Source: Candidatus Electrothrix marina
GTDB lineage: Bacteria; Desulfobacterota; Desulfobulbia; Desulfobulbales; Desulfobulbaceae
DNA: 14,902 nucleotides
Assembly: GCA_004028495.1 (NCBI GenBank)
Contig: MTKS01000018.1
Span: forward strand, 1 to 14,902
Direction of reading: 5' to 3'
The notes beneath the pieces are model-generated. The model had not been told where the DNA came from. It ran no database searches and worked only from the letters and a program-made list of their open reading frames with translations. The position numbers and the translations under genes were made by a program. Positions 13,510 to 14,902 of this stretch are shown here, piece by piece (the first letter of the stretch is position 1; each line of letters opens with the position of its first letter).

Positions 13510-14902
13510 TTACTTGCCGAACAGACCGTTCAGGAGATCAGGCACAACCTTATCAACCTGCTCTCTGAGGACATTTCTGGTCGCCTGACCGGCAGCCTGC
13601 TTGAGCAGATCCGATGATGCCTGCATCAGGGCATTGCGGCTGTATACCGGTTTATCTCTGGTGCCCTTAATGGGTACCTTCAGTGTGGTTCCTTTAAGCA
13701 GCTCATAGCCCTTTTTCCCCAGCAGTCTTTGCGTAACCGGAACCTCGATAAGATAATTCAGACTGCCGTCCATTCCAGCGGAACCGCTGATGATCATTTC
13801 TGAATCAGCAATGGTCATCTTGACCGGTGTACAGCTGACCTGCCCCTGCACGCCCTCACAGGTCATGCTTTTATCCTTCATGCTCAAAGTTCTGTCAGCA
13901 TAGCCTGCTACATCCAGAATACTGCTCAAAACACCCTTGGGCTCCAAAGCTACTCCGCTCAGATCAAGAAAGACTTTAAAATCGATTTTTTCCATTCCCT
14001 TCTCAGCAAGGGGCAGAGAAAAACGATCCAAGCGAATATTGATGATACCCACAGGATCAGCCAAGGAACCAAAGATAGGGTGTATTTCTTTCAGAACCCC
14101 CTCAGTCAGGGCCTCATCAAGATGCACATTTGTCAGCACCTGCTCTCCCTCAGCCACAGTCAGGAGAGGCGGCGTTTGCGTATAATCAATGCGGGGAGAA
14201 AACTGCAACCAGCCCTCATTCAAGGTCCCTTTGAGCACATTCGCCATCACCCCTTCCTTCATATCCGTGTCCAGGGTGAGCCTGCTGACATCAATGCCTG
14301 ACTTGGAAAAGGAATCCGCGTAGACCGTTGTGGCGAAACGAAGATTAATCTTGGCGTTTTCTTTTTCTTCCGGAGAGAGGGGATAATAAAGCGAAAATTT
14401 TTCTTTCTTTTTCCCCGTTGCCTCAATACCAAGAGGGTACATCCCGTTAATAACGGCAACCAAGGAGGCCAGATCAGGCGTTGAATGCCCATCCAGAGAA
14501 AAATGCGGTTTCTTTCCGCTCAGCTGGAATTCACCGTCAGCCTGGAGACTCAGCGGGGCGGATTCAATATCAAAGGTGGTGAACTGAACATCACCGGCCA
14601 TAAGATCACCATGCAGGCGGCTCCTGAAGACCAGTTTCTGGCGCTCTATGAGCAGCTCTTCCTTGGCCTTTTTTCCTCGAACTTTTTTCCCGATTTTACG
14701 GTAGGTAAATTGATCGACATCAAGCTTGACCGTGCCGGAATTACCCTTGTTCGTTGTACCGGCTATCTTTATGTCTTCTTTTTTTTCTGCCAGATCAAGG
14801 GAGAAAACAGCATCTCCACCGAACTTCTGTTCAGGCTTCATCGCGCCCAGCTGCTGCAGGAGGGTGGTCAACTTAGCAAGATCCGACCTGCCGTTGACCT
14901 GT
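13510..14902 (-). CDS. AsmA-like protein, C-terminal part (5' end outside window)
   Basis: The frame is open to the edge of the window, so at least 464 residues are visible and the N-terminus is missing. An in-frame TTG at 14871 is probably not the start, because translation continues upstream of it (residues QVNGRSDLAKL...). The protein is rich in beta strands with amphipathic alternation and recurring phrases such as FDIESAPLSLQADGEFQLSG, KPHFSLDGHSTPDLASLVAVI and a late segment MIISGSAGMDGSLNYLIEVPV followed by VPIKGTRDKPVYS, which resemble the AsmA/TamB-like C-terminal region (AsmA_2/DUF748 type). Such proteins are inner-membrane-anchored, periplasm-spanning and linked to lipid transport to the outer membrane. 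The final 40 residues are helical (SSDLLKQAAGQATRNVLREQ). A PstI site, CTGCAG, lies at 14854-14859. The family call is good; subtype is uncertain. Confidence 0.75.
   Translation of the reverse strand, partial: QVNGRSDLAKLTTLLQQLGAMKPEQKFGGDAVFSLDLAEKKEDIKIAGTTNKGNSGTVKLDVDQFTYRKIGKKVRGKKAKEELLIERQKLVFRSRLHGDLMAGDVQFTTFDIESAPLSLQADGEFQLSGKKPHFSLDGHSTPDLASLVAVINGMYPLGIEATGKKKEKFSLYYPLSPEEKENAKINLRFATTVYADSFSKSGIDVSRLTLDTDMKEGVMANVLKGTLNEGWLQFSPRIDYTQTPPLLTVAEGEQVLTNVHLDEALTEGVLKEIHPIFGSLADPVGIINIRLDRFSLPLAEKGMEKIDFKVFLDLSGVALEPKGVLSSILDVAGYADRTLSMKDKSMTCEGVQGQVSCTPVKMTIADSEMIISGSAGMDGSLNYLIEVPVTQRLLGKKGYELLKGTTLKVPIKGTRDKPVYSRNALMQASSDLLKQAAGQATRNVLREQVDKVVPDLLNGLFGK

Overview
The window looks like a stretch of chromosome from a Gram-negative bacterium. 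Most of its genes build the lipid A/LPS layer of the outer membrane: LpxI, LpxA, FabZ, a late-acyltransferase-like protein, a heptosyltransferase-like GT9 protein, an AsmA-type protein, and GT2 and GT4 glycosyltransferases. LpxI (instead of LpxH), a ferredoxin-fused DUF362 protein and a B12-binding radical SAM protein next to glycosyltransferases suggest an anaerobic deltaproteobacterium (Desulfobacterota, perhaps Desulfobulbales). That placement is inference from gene content; no rRNA or other phylogenetic marker is present.

Layout. (1) Positions 1-900: a strong intrinsic terminator from an upstream plus-strand gene, an AT-rich leader with three regularly spaced inverted half-sites, and one plus-strand gene for a flavodoxin-fold protein. 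(2) Positions 874-1189: a gene-free convergent gap holding a large inverted repeat with 42-nt arms, probably a MITE-like element. Everything after this is on the minus strand, so transcription runs from high to low coordinates. (3) 4738 down to 1190: fabZ - lpxA - lpxI - GT4 glycosyltransferase. (4) 7542 down to 5042: B12-binding radical SAM protein - membrane-anchored GT2 glycosyltransferase, 2 bp apart, followed by a gene-free 303-bp gap. (5) 11014 down to 7640: LpxL-like acyltransferase - GT9 heptosyltransferase-like protein - DUF362/ferredoxin protein, closely packed (one ATGA overlap) and ending at a strong GC hairpin with T-tracts on both strands. (6) 12980 down to 11035: a PstI/BsuBI-type adenine methyltransferase followed by a remnant of its restriction enzyme that has lost the catalytic half. 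(7) 14902 down to 13094: the 3' part of an AsmA-like gene and crcB/fluC.

How they fit: FabZ supplies acyl-chain precursors, LpxA makes the first acylation of UDP-GlcNAc, LpxI makes lipid X, the LpxL-like protein would add a late acyl chain, and the GT9, GT4 and GT2 enzymes would extend core or surface glycan. AsmA-like proteins are tied to envelope lipid homeostasis. The radical SAM and DUF362-ferredoxin proteins have no assignable substrate, but their position in tight units with glycosyltransferases makes an envelope role likely.

Items most worth a second look: the decayed restriction-modification pair inside an envelope locus, the large inverted repeat at 985-1171, the half-site array at 113-141, the H-X4-H replacement of the usual H-X4-D/E motif in the LpxL-like protein, and the two redox-type proteins of unknown function coupled to glycosyltransferases. 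No CRISPR array, tRNA, rRNA, phage gene or intact transposase was seen.
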